Assembly (NCBI GenBank): GCA_021772025.1
Contig: JAETNT010000023.1
Location: forward strand, 1 to 58,850
DNA: 58,850 nt
Reading direction: 5' to 3'
From: Enterocloster bolteae
GTDB taxonomy: Bacteria; Bacillota; Clostridia; Lachnospirales; Lachnospiraceae
The translations under genes and the position numbers were made by a program. The notes beneath the pieces were generated by a model. That model did not search any database. It had not been told where the DNA came from and saw only the letters and a program-made list of their open reading frames with translations. Positions 7,246 to 15,322 of the stretch are shown one piece after another. Each line of letters begins with the position of its first letter. Within the stretch, counting starts at the first letter, position 1.

Positions 7246-8081
7246 AAATTGCATATAATGACTTCCTCCCCTATACGTTTGGAAGCGTCAGAATTGATCA
7301 TCCTCTTTACGCTTACAACATCAATTTTATAACCTCTTTGGCCATACAGCTGGCGGATCAGCTCTGTATTGTGATTGGTAAGCATGCAATAACAACCTCT
7401 CTGAGTAAGCTCATGATACAGACCTGCCAGCCTCCTATGGCTTTCTATATCAAAGCCTTCCTTTGTGTAGGATTCAAAAGACTCCGGGTTTAAAGGGGCA
7501 TAGGGACTGTCGATAAATACAAAATCACCAGGCCCTGCGTCCCTTAAAGCCTTTTCAAAATCACCATTAGTTATGACAATATTCTTTAAATACTCTGACA
7601 CTGCCAGTATGGTTTCCGGGGAGCAGGAACTTCGCCTGCTGTTATTATAAGGCACATTAAATTCTCCCCTGGCATTTACCCGGTAAAGCCCGTTATAACA
7701 GTGCTTATTTAAAAATACCAAAAGAGCCGCCAGTTTCTCATCATATTCCCCGTCAGCCAGCTTGCGGTTGTATTCTCTCCTCATAGCATAATAATATGCT
7801 TTTCCATTCTCCCACATTTCTGCATCCAGCCTATTAATACAGTCCAAAAAAGCCTTTGGCCTGCTTTTGATTTGACGATAGGCGTTAATCAGAGAACGAT
7901 TGATATCATTAATCCGGGCATCTTTCGGGAGGAGCTCAAAAACTACGGCTCCTCCTCCCACAAATGGCTCAAAATAGCGATTATAATGCTCCGGTATTCT
8001 CTCTTTTATCTGCGGTAATAGCTGTCTCTTTCCTCCGGCCCATTTCACAAAAGGCGCGGCCTGTGAATTGTTCATAATCAC
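7242..8081 (-). CDS. Dam-type DNA adenine methylase (class D12), orphan
   Basis: This protein of about 279 aa methylates adenine N6, most likely in a GATC-like site. PFVKWAGGKRQL is motif X, FEPFVGGGAVVFEL is the AdoMet motif I, and FIDSPYAPL is motif IV, carrying DSPY in place of the usual DPPY. The start is either the GTG at 8081, which overlaps the valS stop (GTGA), or the ATG at 8075; both follow AGGGA. No restriction endonuclease gene is adjacent, so it looks like an orphan methylase. It is translationally coupled to valS. Confidence 0.88.
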   Translation of the reverse strand: MIMNNSQAAPFVKWAGGKRQLLPQIKERIPEHYNRYFEPFVGGGAVVFELLPKDARINDINRSLINAYRQIKSRPKAFLDCINRLDAEMWENGKAYYYAMRREYNRKLADGEYDEKLAALLVFLNKHCYNGLYRVNARGEFNVPYNNSRRSSCSPETILAVSEYLKNIVITNGDFEKALRDAGPGDFVFIDSPYAPLNPESFESYTKEGFDIESHRRLAGLYHELTQRGCYCMLTNHNTELIRQLYGQRGYKIDVVSVKRMINSDASKRIGEEVIICNF

Positions 8082-10732
8082 TTATTCCCTAATTGCTCCA
8101 GTCTTTCCTTCACCTGCTCCATCATCTGGGTATACTTTGCCAGCTTTGCCTTTTCCTCTTCGATCTTGGCGGCCGGAGCCTTGCTTATGAACTTTTCGTT
8201 GCTCAGCATTCCGGTTACGCGCGCCAGCTCTCCTGCCAGGCGCTTTTCTTCTTTCCCAAGGCGCTCTAATTCTTTTTCAATGTCAACCAGCTCTGCAAAA
8301 GGAATGTAGATGTTGGCGTGAGGAATTACTACCGAAACCGCATCCTCTCCGATACCAGCCTTGTCCTTCTGAATGGCAACCTCACTGGCGTAGCCTAAAG
8401 TGGCGAAGAATACTTTGCTTCGGCTGAAAATTTTTGCTGTCTTTTCATCTTCCGTCACTACAAATACCTTAGCCTTTTTACTAGGCGGAACGTTCATGGA
8501 AGTGCGGACATTCCGGATCGCGCGAACCGCCTCTTTTATGGTCTCCACTGCGGTTTCTTCTGCCTCAAAACTCCATTCTCCTTTGTACACCGGCCACTGG
8601 GAAACCATGATGGAATCCTCTTCTTCCTGAAGGTTACAGAAAATTTCCTCTGTGATAAAAGGCATGTAGGGGTGAAGAAGTTTTAAGGACTGTAACAATA
8701 CGGTCTTTAATGTCCAGATAGCAGCAGCCTTGGTAGTATCCTCATCATTCCACAGACGGGGCTTTACCATCTCGATGTACCAGTCACAGAATTCTTCCCA
8801 AATAAAGTCATAGACTTTCTGAAGAGCGATTCCCAGCTCGTATTTGTCCATATTATCTGTTACGTCCCGGGTCAGGGTGTTTACCTTGGAAAGAATCCAC
8901 TTGTCCGTCATAGTCAGTTCTTTAAGGGATGCCCCGGCATCGGGGGCCTTTTCGATATTCATCATAATAAAGCGGGAAGCGTTCCATACCTTATTGGCAA
9001 AATTGCGGCTTGCCTCCACTCTCTCCCAGTAGAACCTCATGTCATTTCCGGGGGCATTGCCCGTCATCAAGGTCATACGCAGGGCATCTGCGCCATATTT
9101 GTCGATTACCTCCAGGGGATCGATGCCGTTTCCTAAAGACTTGCTCATTTTGCGTCCCTGTGAATCTCTCACCAGTCCATGAATCAGCACGGTGTGGAAC
9201 GGCTCTTTTCCGGTCTGCTCAAGGCCGGAGAATACCATACGGATTACCCAGAAGAAAATAATATCATAACCGGTTACCAGCACGTCTGTCGGATAAAAAT
9301 AATCCATTTCCTGGGTATTTTCAGGCCATCCCAGGGTAGAGAAGGGCCACAGTGCGGAAGAAAACCAGGTATCTAAAGTGTCTTCATCCTGTTTAAAACG
9401 GCTGCCGCCGCATTTTTTGCAGATGTGAGGCATCTCTTTTGCAACTATCATCTGGCCGCAGTCCTCACAGTAGTAGGCCGGAATCCGGTGTCCCCACCAA
9501 AGCTGTCTGGAAACGCACCAATCCCGGATTCCTTCCAGCCAATGGAGATAGGTCTTTCCGAAATTTTCCGGAACAAATTTTAAACGGCCGCTCTTTAATG
9601 CTTCAATAGCAGGCTTTGCCATCTCGTCCATCTTTACAAACCACTGAGGCTTCACCATAGGCTCTACGGTAGTGCCGCAGCGGTCATGGGTTCCTACATT
9701 GTGAGAGTGGGGAACCACCTTTACCAAAAGGCCCTGGGTCTTTAAGTCTTCCACCATGGCTTTTCTGGCCTCATAGCGATCCATACCAAAATATTTGCCG
9801 GGAGCGCTGATGGTGGCGTCGTCGTTCATAATGCAGATTTCCGGCAGACCGTGACGCTTTCCCACCTCAAAATCATTTGGATCGTGAGCCGGGGTAATCT
9901 TTACACATCCGGTACCGAATTCTTTGTCAACATAGGAATCGGCAATTACAGGGATTTCCCTGTCGGTTAAAGGAAGTTTTAACATCTTGCCGATTAAGTC
10001 TTGATACCTGCCGTCTTCCGGGTTTACCGCAACGGCAGTATCCCCAAGAAGGGTCTCCGGTCTGGTGGTGGCAATTTCTACGAAGCGGCCATCCTCTCCC
10101 GCGATAGGGTAATTAATATGCCAGAAAAAGCCGTCCTGCTCCTGGTGCTCAACCTCTGCGTCAGAAATAGAGGTCTGACAGACAGGACACCAGTTGATAA
10201 TCCGGGATCCTTTATAAATATAGCCTTTTTCATATAATCGGGTAAATACCTCTAAAACTGCTTCAGAGCACCCCTGATCCATGGTAAAGCGCTCTCTGTC
10301 CCAGTCGGCGGAAGAGCCCAGTTTGTGAAGCTGCTTTACAATACGGCTGCCGTACTCGTCTTTCCACTCCCAGGCCTTTTCTAAAAATCCTTCCCGGCCC
10401 AGCTCCTGCTTGTCAATGCCCTGGCTCTTTAACTTCTCAATGACCTTTACCTCAGTCGCAATAGCGGCGTGATCCGTTCCGGGCTGCCACAATGCTTCAT
10501 AGCCCTGCATCCTCTTATAGCGGATTAAAATATCCTGCATAGTATTGTCTAAGGCATGGCCCATGTGCAGCTGGCCGGTAATATTGGGCGGCGGCATTAC
10601 AATGGTAAAAGGCTTTTTGCCCTCTCTTTTTCCTCTGGCGGCATCGGCGTGAAAGTATTTGTTATCCAGCCATTTCTGATACAGGCGTTCCTCAATATCC
10701 GCCGGATTATAAGTTTTTTCCAGTTCCTTCAT
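8078..10732 (-). CDS. valS: Valyl-tRNA synthetase
   Basis: This 884-aa class I synthetase charges tRNA-Val. HMGH at residues 56-59 is the HIGH signature and GRKMSKS, past mid-protein, is the KMSKS loop. The editing domain holds TTRPETLLGDTAVAVNP, followed by an anticodon-binding helical domain and a C-terminal coiled-coil arm (ELVDIEKELERLGKEEKRLA). Size and order match bacterial ValS. It lies downstream of a T-box leader and a GNAT gene, and its stop overlaps the start of the methylase gene. Confidence 0.98.
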   Translation of the reverse strand: MKELEKTYNPADIEERLYQKWLDNKYFHADAARGKREGKKPFTIVMPPPNITGQLHMGHALDNTMQDILIRYKRMQGYEALWQPGTDHAAIATEVKVIEKLKSQGIDKQELGREGFLEKAWEWKDEYGSRIVKQLHKLGSSADWDRERFTMDQGCSEAVLEVFTRLYEKGYIYKGSRIINWCPVCQTSISDAEVEHQEQDGFFWHINYPIAGEDGRFVEIATTRPETLLGDTAVAVNPEDGRYQDLIGKMLKLPLTDREIPVIADSYVDKEFGTGCVKITPAHDPNDFEVGKRHGLPEICIMNDDATISAPGKYFGMDRYEARKAMVEDLKTQGLLVKVVPHSHNVGTHDRCGTTVEPMVKPQWFVKMDEMAKPAIEALKSGRLKFVPENFGKTYLHWLEGIRDWCVSRQLWWGHRIPAYYCEDCGQMIVAKEMPHICKKCGGSRFKQDEDTLDTWFSSALWPFSTLGWPENTQEMDYFYPTDVLVTGYDIIFFWVIRMVFSGLEQTGKEPFHTVLIHGLVRDSQGRKMSKSLGNGIDPLEVIDKYGADALRMTLMTGNAPGNDMRFYWERVEASRNFANKVWNASRFIMMNIEKAPDAGASLKELTMTDKWILSKVNTLTRDVTDNMDKYELGIALQKVYDFIWEEFCDWYIEMVKPRLWNDEDTTKAAAIWTLKTVLLQSLKLLHPYMPFITEEIFCNLQEEEDSIMVSQWPVYKGEWSFEAEETAVETIKEAVRAIRNVRTSMNVPPSKKAKVFVVTEDEKTAKIFSRSKVFFATLGYASEVAIQKDKAGIGEDAVSVVIPHANIYIPFAELVDIEKELERLGKEEKRLAGELARVTGMLSNEKFISKAPAAKIEEEKAKLAKYTQMMEQVKERLEQLGNK

Positions 10733-10790
10733 ATTTGCTCTCTCCTTCTCTGGTTTTCTGCTTCTGCAAAGTGGACGTGTTTATACCTGT

Positions 10791-11297
10791 TTATCGTCTC
10801 CTTCTGACTGCCATCTGATAATTATCCCACTGTTCTCCTTTGTAGGAAAAGGCTCCTTCCGTCAGTTTCTCTTCCTCAAAACCCGCCGCCTCATAGCATC
10901 TTTTTGCCCCTGGATTATTGGCAAAGACTCGAAGCCGGACCGTATCCACTTTTAAAATAGTAAACGCATAGTTTAAAGCTAAAGACATCATCTCTCTCCC
11001 TAAGCCTTTTCCCCTGGCAGAAGGATCCAAGACAATGAATCCGAAAAATAAGCTGTTTTCCTCATAGTCCGCCATCCGCATTAACAAGTGGCCTGCCACA
11101 CGGCCAGTCTCATCAAGAACTGCCATAGGCCATCCCTTTTCGTCAGACTCCCATTTTCTGCAGTAATCTTCTATCTGCTGTCTGGTCAGCGGGTAGGAAA
11201 ACAAGCCTGCGCTCCATTTCATAAACTGTTCTTCATTGTCAAACCACTGAATCAGGTATTCCCCGTCCCGTGGCTTAAAGGGACGTAACCGAAGCAT
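10791..11297 (-). CDS. GNAT family N-acetyltransferase in the valS operon
   Basis: This 168-aa acetyltransferase resembles the RimJ/RimL-like group (LRLRPFKPRDGEYLIQWF start; acetyl-CoA loop region DPSARGKGLGREMMSLALNY; C-terminal NNPGAKRCYEAAGF). It transfers an acetyl group from acetyl-CoA to an unknown amine. The frame is open from 11333, but AAGGAGG stands six bases before the ATG at 11297. It lies between the T-box terminator and valS (58-base gap), so it should share the amino-acid response of valS. Confidence 0.85.
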   Translation of the reverse strand: MLRLRPFKPRDGEYLIQWFDNEEQFMKWSAGLFSYPLTRQQIEDYCRKWESDEKGWPMAVLDETGRVAGHLLMRMADYEENSLFFGFIVLDPSARGKGLGREMMSLALNYAFTILKVDTVRLRVFANNPGAKRCYEAAGFEEEKLTEGAFSYKGEQWDNYQMAVRRRR

Positions 11298-11364
11298 AAG
11301 CATCCTCCTTTTCCTAGTCAAATGTGCGTACAAGCATGCCCACTTGGCTTGTTGCTCGCGGGAA

Positions 11365-11681
11365 TAAATACAAAAAGCCCTTTACACACCAAGTATGCAA
11401 AGGGCGAAATCCGCGGTACCACCTTTATTCTGCCGTGTCTGGGATTTTACATTTCTCCCATGGAAAATCCGGCAATCTCATTGACCCAATAACGCCGGGT
11501 ACGCGTGAACTCCTACCAGAAGGCTATAGTTGCAAGCCTGACCTCCTTATCAAAGTCCCGGTTCAGAAGCTACCTTCCATCACGCTTTCCTCAAACTGCC
11601 TTTCAGCCGGTGGGCAGTTCTCTCTGTTGAGAGCTTTTGATGTACTCCTCTTCCTCATTACCTTTCCCTATAATGGAATAT
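11365..11681 (-). promoter_or_regulatory. T-box leader, probably valine-responsive
   Basis: On the minus strand the leader holds AGAGAGAACTGCC and GGCTGAAAGGCAG elements of stem I, then the T-box core AAGGTGGTACCGCG (11412-11425), then a terminator with a T-run. A GTA codon (11571-11573, within GGAAGGTAGCTTC) is a plausible valine specifier, but I did not fold stem I. Uncharged tRNA binding would favour the antiterminator and turn on the GNAT-valS-dam genes. It fills most of the gene-free stretch 11298-11861. Confidence 0.9.
11372..11405 (-). terminator. T-box-controlled terminator
   Basis: GCCCTTT (read on minus, 11399-11405) pairs with AAAGGGC (11377-11383), followed by five T. It lies directly after the T-box core and before the GNAT gene. 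Confidence 0.85.
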
Positions 11682-11687
11682 TTATAT

Positions 11688-11716
11688 ATCATATTCAAAT
11701 TTGTCAAATTTGTCAA
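11688..11716 (-). promoter_or_regulatory. Promoter of the T-box/valS operon
   Basis: TTGACA (11711-11716) and TATGAT (11688-11693) with a 17-base spacer, minus strand. A second TTGACA nine bases closer to the -10 (11702-11707) gives a spacer of only eight and is probably not used. Confidence 0.85.
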
Positions 11717-11787
11717 CCTAATTCTTCCACAATATTGTCACAATATTGAATAACAGGATTTTGAATGTTTATTTAAAAATCACCCTA

Positions 11788-11837
11788 GGGATGCCGCAGA
11801 ATGAAACCAGAGCCTTTATTTCATTTTGCGGCATCCC
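11788..11837 (-). repeat. Family hairpin copy 1, terminator after the ArsC-like gene
   Basis: Arms GGGATGCCGCAGAATGAAA and TTTCATTTTGCGGCATCCC pair over 18 of 19 bp. The shared core CGCAAAATGAAA recurs in four other intergenic hairpins of this window. A T-rich stretch follows on the minus strand. Confidence 0.8.
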
Positions 11838-11861
11838 CTGAATGACAAACTAATGAATCTG

Positions 11862-12215
11862 CTAACACCCCACTTTTTCTTTCCAGCTCTCTTCCTTAAA
11901 ACCTACTAAAACCGTGTCTCCATTTACCAGAATGGGCCGTTTTACCAACATTCCATCTGTAGCTAAAAGGGCAATCTGTTCTTCCTCGCTCATGGCAGGC
12001 AGACGCTCTTTCAAGTTTAATTCCTTATACCTTAGCCCGCTGGTATTAAAAAACTTCTTAAGAGGCAGGCCGCTTAAGGATTGCCACTCAGCCAATTCTT
12101 CTGCCCCAGGATTCTCTTCCGCTATATGGCGCGCCTCATAAGAAATCCCCTGGGCATCCAGCCACTTTTTGGCCTTCTGACAGGTGGTGCACTTGGGATA
12201 ATATACAAACAGCAT
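11862..12215 (-). CDS. ArsC/Spx-like thioredoxin-fold protein
   Basis: This 117-aa member of the ArsC/Spx superfamily begins MLFVYYPKCTTCQKAKKWLD, giving a CXXC pair at Cys9 and Cys12, and carries the family's SGLPLKKFFNTSG and ML(V)KRPI regions. That places it with YusI/Spx-like redox proteins; arsenate reductase activity is possible but not shown. The ATG at 12215 follows GGGAGAG. It is the last gene of a probable five-gene run, 13 bases after the aldo/keto reductase, and is followed by hairpin copy 1. Confidence 0.85.
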   Translation of the reverse strand: MLFVYYPKCTTCQKAKKWLDAQGISYEARHIAEENPGAEELAEWQSLSGLPLKKFFNTSGLRYKELNLKERLPAMSEEEQIALLATDGMLVKRPILVNGDTVLVGFKEESWKEKVGC

Positions 12216-12228
12216 TTCTCTCTCCCTT

Positions 12229-13251
12229 TTACAATGGTTTCCCATTTAAAATTTCCATGTAATCCTTATAATTTTCCTCCAAAAGCCTGGGAGTATCCAG
12301 GTTGTACGGACATTTGCTGCTGCACTGCCCGCAGTGAAGGCATTCTTCAATTTTTCTCATCTTCTCCTGAGATTCCGGGGTCAGCTGAGCCTCCACAGGA
12401 GCCCGGCGGATCATCAGGGACATACGGGCGCAGTTGTTAATCTCAATCCCTGCCGGACAAGGCATACAATAGCCGCAGCCCCGGCAGAAATTACCGGCAA
12501 GTTCTTTCCTGTCATGGTCAATAATGGCCTTGATTTCCTCTGTCATCACCGGAGGATTGTCCACATAGCTGATAAATTCGTTGAGCTCCCTCTCCCGCTG
12601 AACCCCCCAGATAGGAAGAACGTGGTCAAACTGATCCAGATAAGCGTATGCGGCTGCAGAATTAGTGATAATACCGCCTGACAAGGCTTTCATGGCAATA
12701 AACCCCATATTCTTTTCCTTGCATTGCCGTACAATGGCCAGGTCCTTTTGGGAAGCCAGGTAGCAGAATGGAAACTGAAGCACCTCATAAAGGCCCGAAT
12801 CAATGGCTTCCTTGGCCACTGCCAGTCGGTGATTGGTAATCCCTATGTGACGCACCTTTCCCTGAGCTTTTGCCTCTGTCATAGCTTCATAAAGCCCGGT
12901 ACCGTCTCCCGGTTTCGGACAAAAGGCCGGATTATGGAACTGATAAATATCGATATAGTCTGTTTTTAGCAGGGAAAGGCTGGTCTCCAGATCCTTCCAG
13001 AAATCTTCCGCTGTCTTAGCCGCCGTCTTAGTGGCAATATAGATCTGATCCCGCACCGGATGCAGGGCTCGGCCGATTTTTTCCTCACTGTCTGTATAAG
13101 CCCTGGCAGTATCAAAAAAAGTAATCCCGCTGTCAAATGCTTTCTTTAATAACCTTTCGGCGTTCTCCATAGACACCCTCTGAACCGGCAGCGCTCCGAA
13201 ACCGTTTTTGTTAACCGTAATATTTGTAGTTCCCAATGTTACCTGCGACAT
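12229..13251 (-). CDS. Aldo/keto reductase with C-terminal ferredoxin-like Fe-S domain
   Basis: This 340-aa oxidoreductase has an AKR barrel (FFDTARAYTDSEEKIGRAL with catalytic Asp and Tyr, IATKT with Lys, IYQFHN with His) and a C-terminal cluster-binding part: CRGCGYCMPCPAGI, then CLHCGQCSSKCP, about residues 272-325. Such fusions reduce carbonyl substrates with electrons from NAD(P)H or Fe-S partners; the substrate is unknown. The ATG at 13251 follows GGAAGG. It starts 17 bases after the 270-aa gene, which ties it to the DUF5717/DUF5716 genes. Confidence 0.88.
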   Translation of the reverse strand: MSQVTLGTTNITVNKNGFGALPVQRVSMENAERLLKKAFDSGITFFDTARAYTDSEEKIGRALHPVRDQIYIATKTAAKTAEDFWKDLETSLSLLKTDYIDIYQFHNPAFCPKPGDGTGLYEAMTEAKAQGKVRHIGITNHRLAVAKEAIDSGLYEVLQFPFCYLASQKDLAIVRQCKEKNMGFIAMKALSGGIITNSAAAYAYLDQFDHVLPIWGVQRERELNEFISYVDNPPVMTEEIKAIIDHDRKELAGNFCRGCGYCMPCPAGIEINNCARMSLMIRRAPVEAQLTPESQEKMRKIEECLHCGQCSSKCPYNLDTPRLLEENYKDYMEILNGKPL

Positions 13252-13268
13252 ACTCTGTCCTTCCTTTC

Positions 13269-14081
13269 TTATATCATCCCCCGGTATTCCTGCTTCCACT
13301 GTTTTATGAGTTTCAGGGCCCCGGCGGTTCTCTTAATAGAATCCTTTTGGAACAAGCCTTCCAGCTTCAAAATACTGTCTGAGGCTTTCGCCCGCTCCCC
13401 GGCCTCAGAAATATCCTGCTCCCAGGCAGCTTTCTGATCGTCTGTTATCGGAGGCAGGTGAAAATGCCGGTTATGGCTTTCCTCCCCCATGCGGGTCAAA
13501 TAATACATACGCTTTAAAATCTCCTGGCTCTGCCGGCACTGATATGCCTTCTCAAAAGCCATCCAGGCTTTAGAAAATTGAAACATTCTGGCATAAGTAC
13601 ATCCCAGGCGGCACCAGATGTTTTCTGTCAGCTCCTTATTTGCCGTTCCTCCTCCGGGAAGCTCTAAAACCTTTTCATAGATTGCCGCCGCCTTTCCATA
13701 TTGCTTCCTGCCAAACATATAATCCCCCTTCTGTCTTATATATTCTGCCTGGGGAAGCTTCCGCAGGGCTGCGACCTTCTGACGGAATTTGGTCTGTTCC
13801 GCCGCCGGATAATAGCCGCATTCTGACAGGATAATAAAGAGAAGCTGATCCTTATCTTCCTTGCTGACAATCCACTTTTCCAGCTTTGACGCTAAAAATT
13901 CCATATCCAGCTCTGCCCGGATAAAGGCTATCAGATGCTCGTCCACAAACCCGTCCATTACCAGCAGAGGATTATGGTAAATCACATAGCACAGCTCCTG
14001 TGAGGACCAGATGCGGATTCCCAAAGGTTCAATATAGTACGGATTGTTTACCGGCTCCTGCCGGCACAGCATCAGACTCAT
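13269..14081 (-). CDS. Unrecognised 270-aa helical protein of the DUF5717/DUF5716 operon
   Basis: No named family recognised. The first 100 residues look mixed alpha/beta (IEPLGIRIWSSQELCYVIYH); residues about 115-205 are TPR-like helices (GDYMFGRKQYGKAAAIYEKV, CRLGCTYARMFQFSKAWMAF); the rest is helical and charged. No signal peptide or membrane helix. AGGAGG precedes the ATG, which overlaps the DUF5716-like stop as ATGA, so the two are translated together. It probably works with the two upstream proteins, which is inference from coupling. Confidence 0.8.
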   Translation of the reverse strand: MSLMLCRQEPVNNPYYIEPLGIRIWSSQELCYVIYHNPLLVMDGFVDEHLIAFIRAELDMEFLASKLEKWIVSKEDKDQLLFIILSECGYYPAAEQTKFRQKVAALRKLPQAEYIRQKGDYMFGRKQYGKAAAIYEKVLELPGGGTANKELTENIWCRLGCTYARMFQFSKAWMAFEKAYQCRQSQEILKRMYYLTRMGEESHNRHFHLPPITDDQKAAWEQDISEAGERAKASDSILKLEGLFQKDSIKRTAGALKLIKQWKQEYRGMI

Positions 14082-15298
14082 AGCTTCACCTCCTGGCGCA
14101 CCACGGCATCAGACGCCGGAAACAGCTCTCCAAAACCCAAATCCCGGATCACTACCGCCATAGTCGATTCGTCAAGAAATCCTATTTTCATCTGTATTCT
14201 GGTGGTTCGGGCCGGCCGATCCGGAAAGTCTTTTAGAGGAATCGTTACCTTTCTTTTTTTCTTTGGATCCAGGGGAGTGATAGTAAACTCTACTGTCTTG
14301 CTGTCATCCAATATAAAATCCATAGAAGTCCTGCATTCATACCAGTTTTCCCCGGCTCCCGCAATGATAAGCTGATTTTTTCTGTCTTTATAGACAATTT
14401 CCATGGAGATCGTAGATTTTAACCGCCCTTCGCAGATACAGGTAAAGGAACTCCCCTCTTTCTTTTCAAAGTAGTCTGCCCCCCGGAAAGCAGCGCCTTT
14501 AGAAAACAGGGCCGTCTCCACATAGACCTTTTTTCTGTGGCAGATAAGCTTCATAAATTCCGGAGACCAGTCTTGTTTTTCGAAACCTTTTCCCGACAAA
14601 ATAATAGTGGAAAATAATTTGCGGCCCAAAAGGCGTTCCCCGCAGGAGCAAAGAATTTTGTCTGCAAGCTTAGCTCCCGACGGCGTTCCTAAAATATCCA
14701 GGTTAAAGCTTTCTTCCAGAGCAAAGCTTTCCGCCACCACCATCATCTTCTGAAGCCCTCTCTGAACCTTCAGCTCATAGTAGCAAAGCTTGTCCGGGGA
14801 TAAGTCAAAAAGTCCTACCTGATTGCGCCAAATTTCTTTTTTCTGGTTTAATATGTAGTAGACAAAGCTTTCCTCATGGCTGATAATATGGACCTTTTCC
14901 CTAGGAATTCCCAGATAATCCCCGCAGTAAAGAAAGTTGTCCATCACCTTTCCTATTATTGACGGAATGGTAATCACCAGCTGACTGATTTCTTCCTCTT
15001 TAAACTCTTTCTTTGGAATCTTTAATACCTGATCCATAAAAAGTTCTAAAAGCCTTATGGCTTCGTATTTTACTCCGTCAATAGTGGCAGTGCCTTCTTT
15101 GGATACCAGGTTTAAAAGCTTATCCACCAAAATCCCGTCTCCTACCAGATTGCAGGCATAGGCTTCCTTTCCCACATACCACTCTTCTTCGCTTTTGCAC
15201 CGGCAGATAATAGTGGGAAACGTCCACGTTTTTTCTTTTTCATAGCAGCTTAACTGGGTGTAGGCGTCACACATATCCAACCCGATTATCAGTCCCAT
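14078..15298 (-). CDS. DUF5716-like protein, actin/Hsp70-type ATPase fold
   Basis: This 406-aa protein resembles a family I recall as DUF5716, found in Lachnospiraceae. The start IIGLDMCDAYTQLS has the spacing of the phosphate-1 loop of actin/Hsp70 ATPases, VGLFDLSPDKLCYYEL stands where phosphate-2 (DxGxGT) should be, and IILSGKGFEKQDW resembles the adenosine motif. The phosphate-2 glycines are missing, so ATP hydrolysis is doubtful. Residues 290-400 look like a beta domain. It starts 24 bases after the DUF5717-like gene and overlaps the 270-aa gene. A chaperone- or scaffold-like role is conjecture. Confidence 0.75.
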   Translation of the reverse strand: MGLIIGLDMCDAYTQLSCYEKEKTWTFPTIICRCKSEEEWYVGKEAYACNLVGDGILVDKLLNLVSKEGTATIDGVKYEAIRLLELFMDQVLKIPKKEFKEEEISQLVITIPSIIGKVMDNFLYCGDYLGIPREKVHIISHEESFVYYILNQKKEIWRNQVGLFDLSPDKLCYYELKVQRGLQKMMVVAESFALEESFNLDILGTPSGAKLADKILCSCGERLLGRKLFSTIILSGKGFEKQDWSPEFMKLICHRKKVYVETALFSKGAAFRGADYFEKKEGSSFTCICEGRLKSTISMEIVYKDRKNQLIIAGAGENWYECRTSMDFILDDSKTVEFTITPLDPKKKRKVTIPLKDFPDRPARTTRIQMKIGFLDESTMAVVIRDLGFGELFPASDAVVRQEVKL

Positions 15299-15322
15299 AG
15301 CTCTCCTCTATCCTTACCTGAA

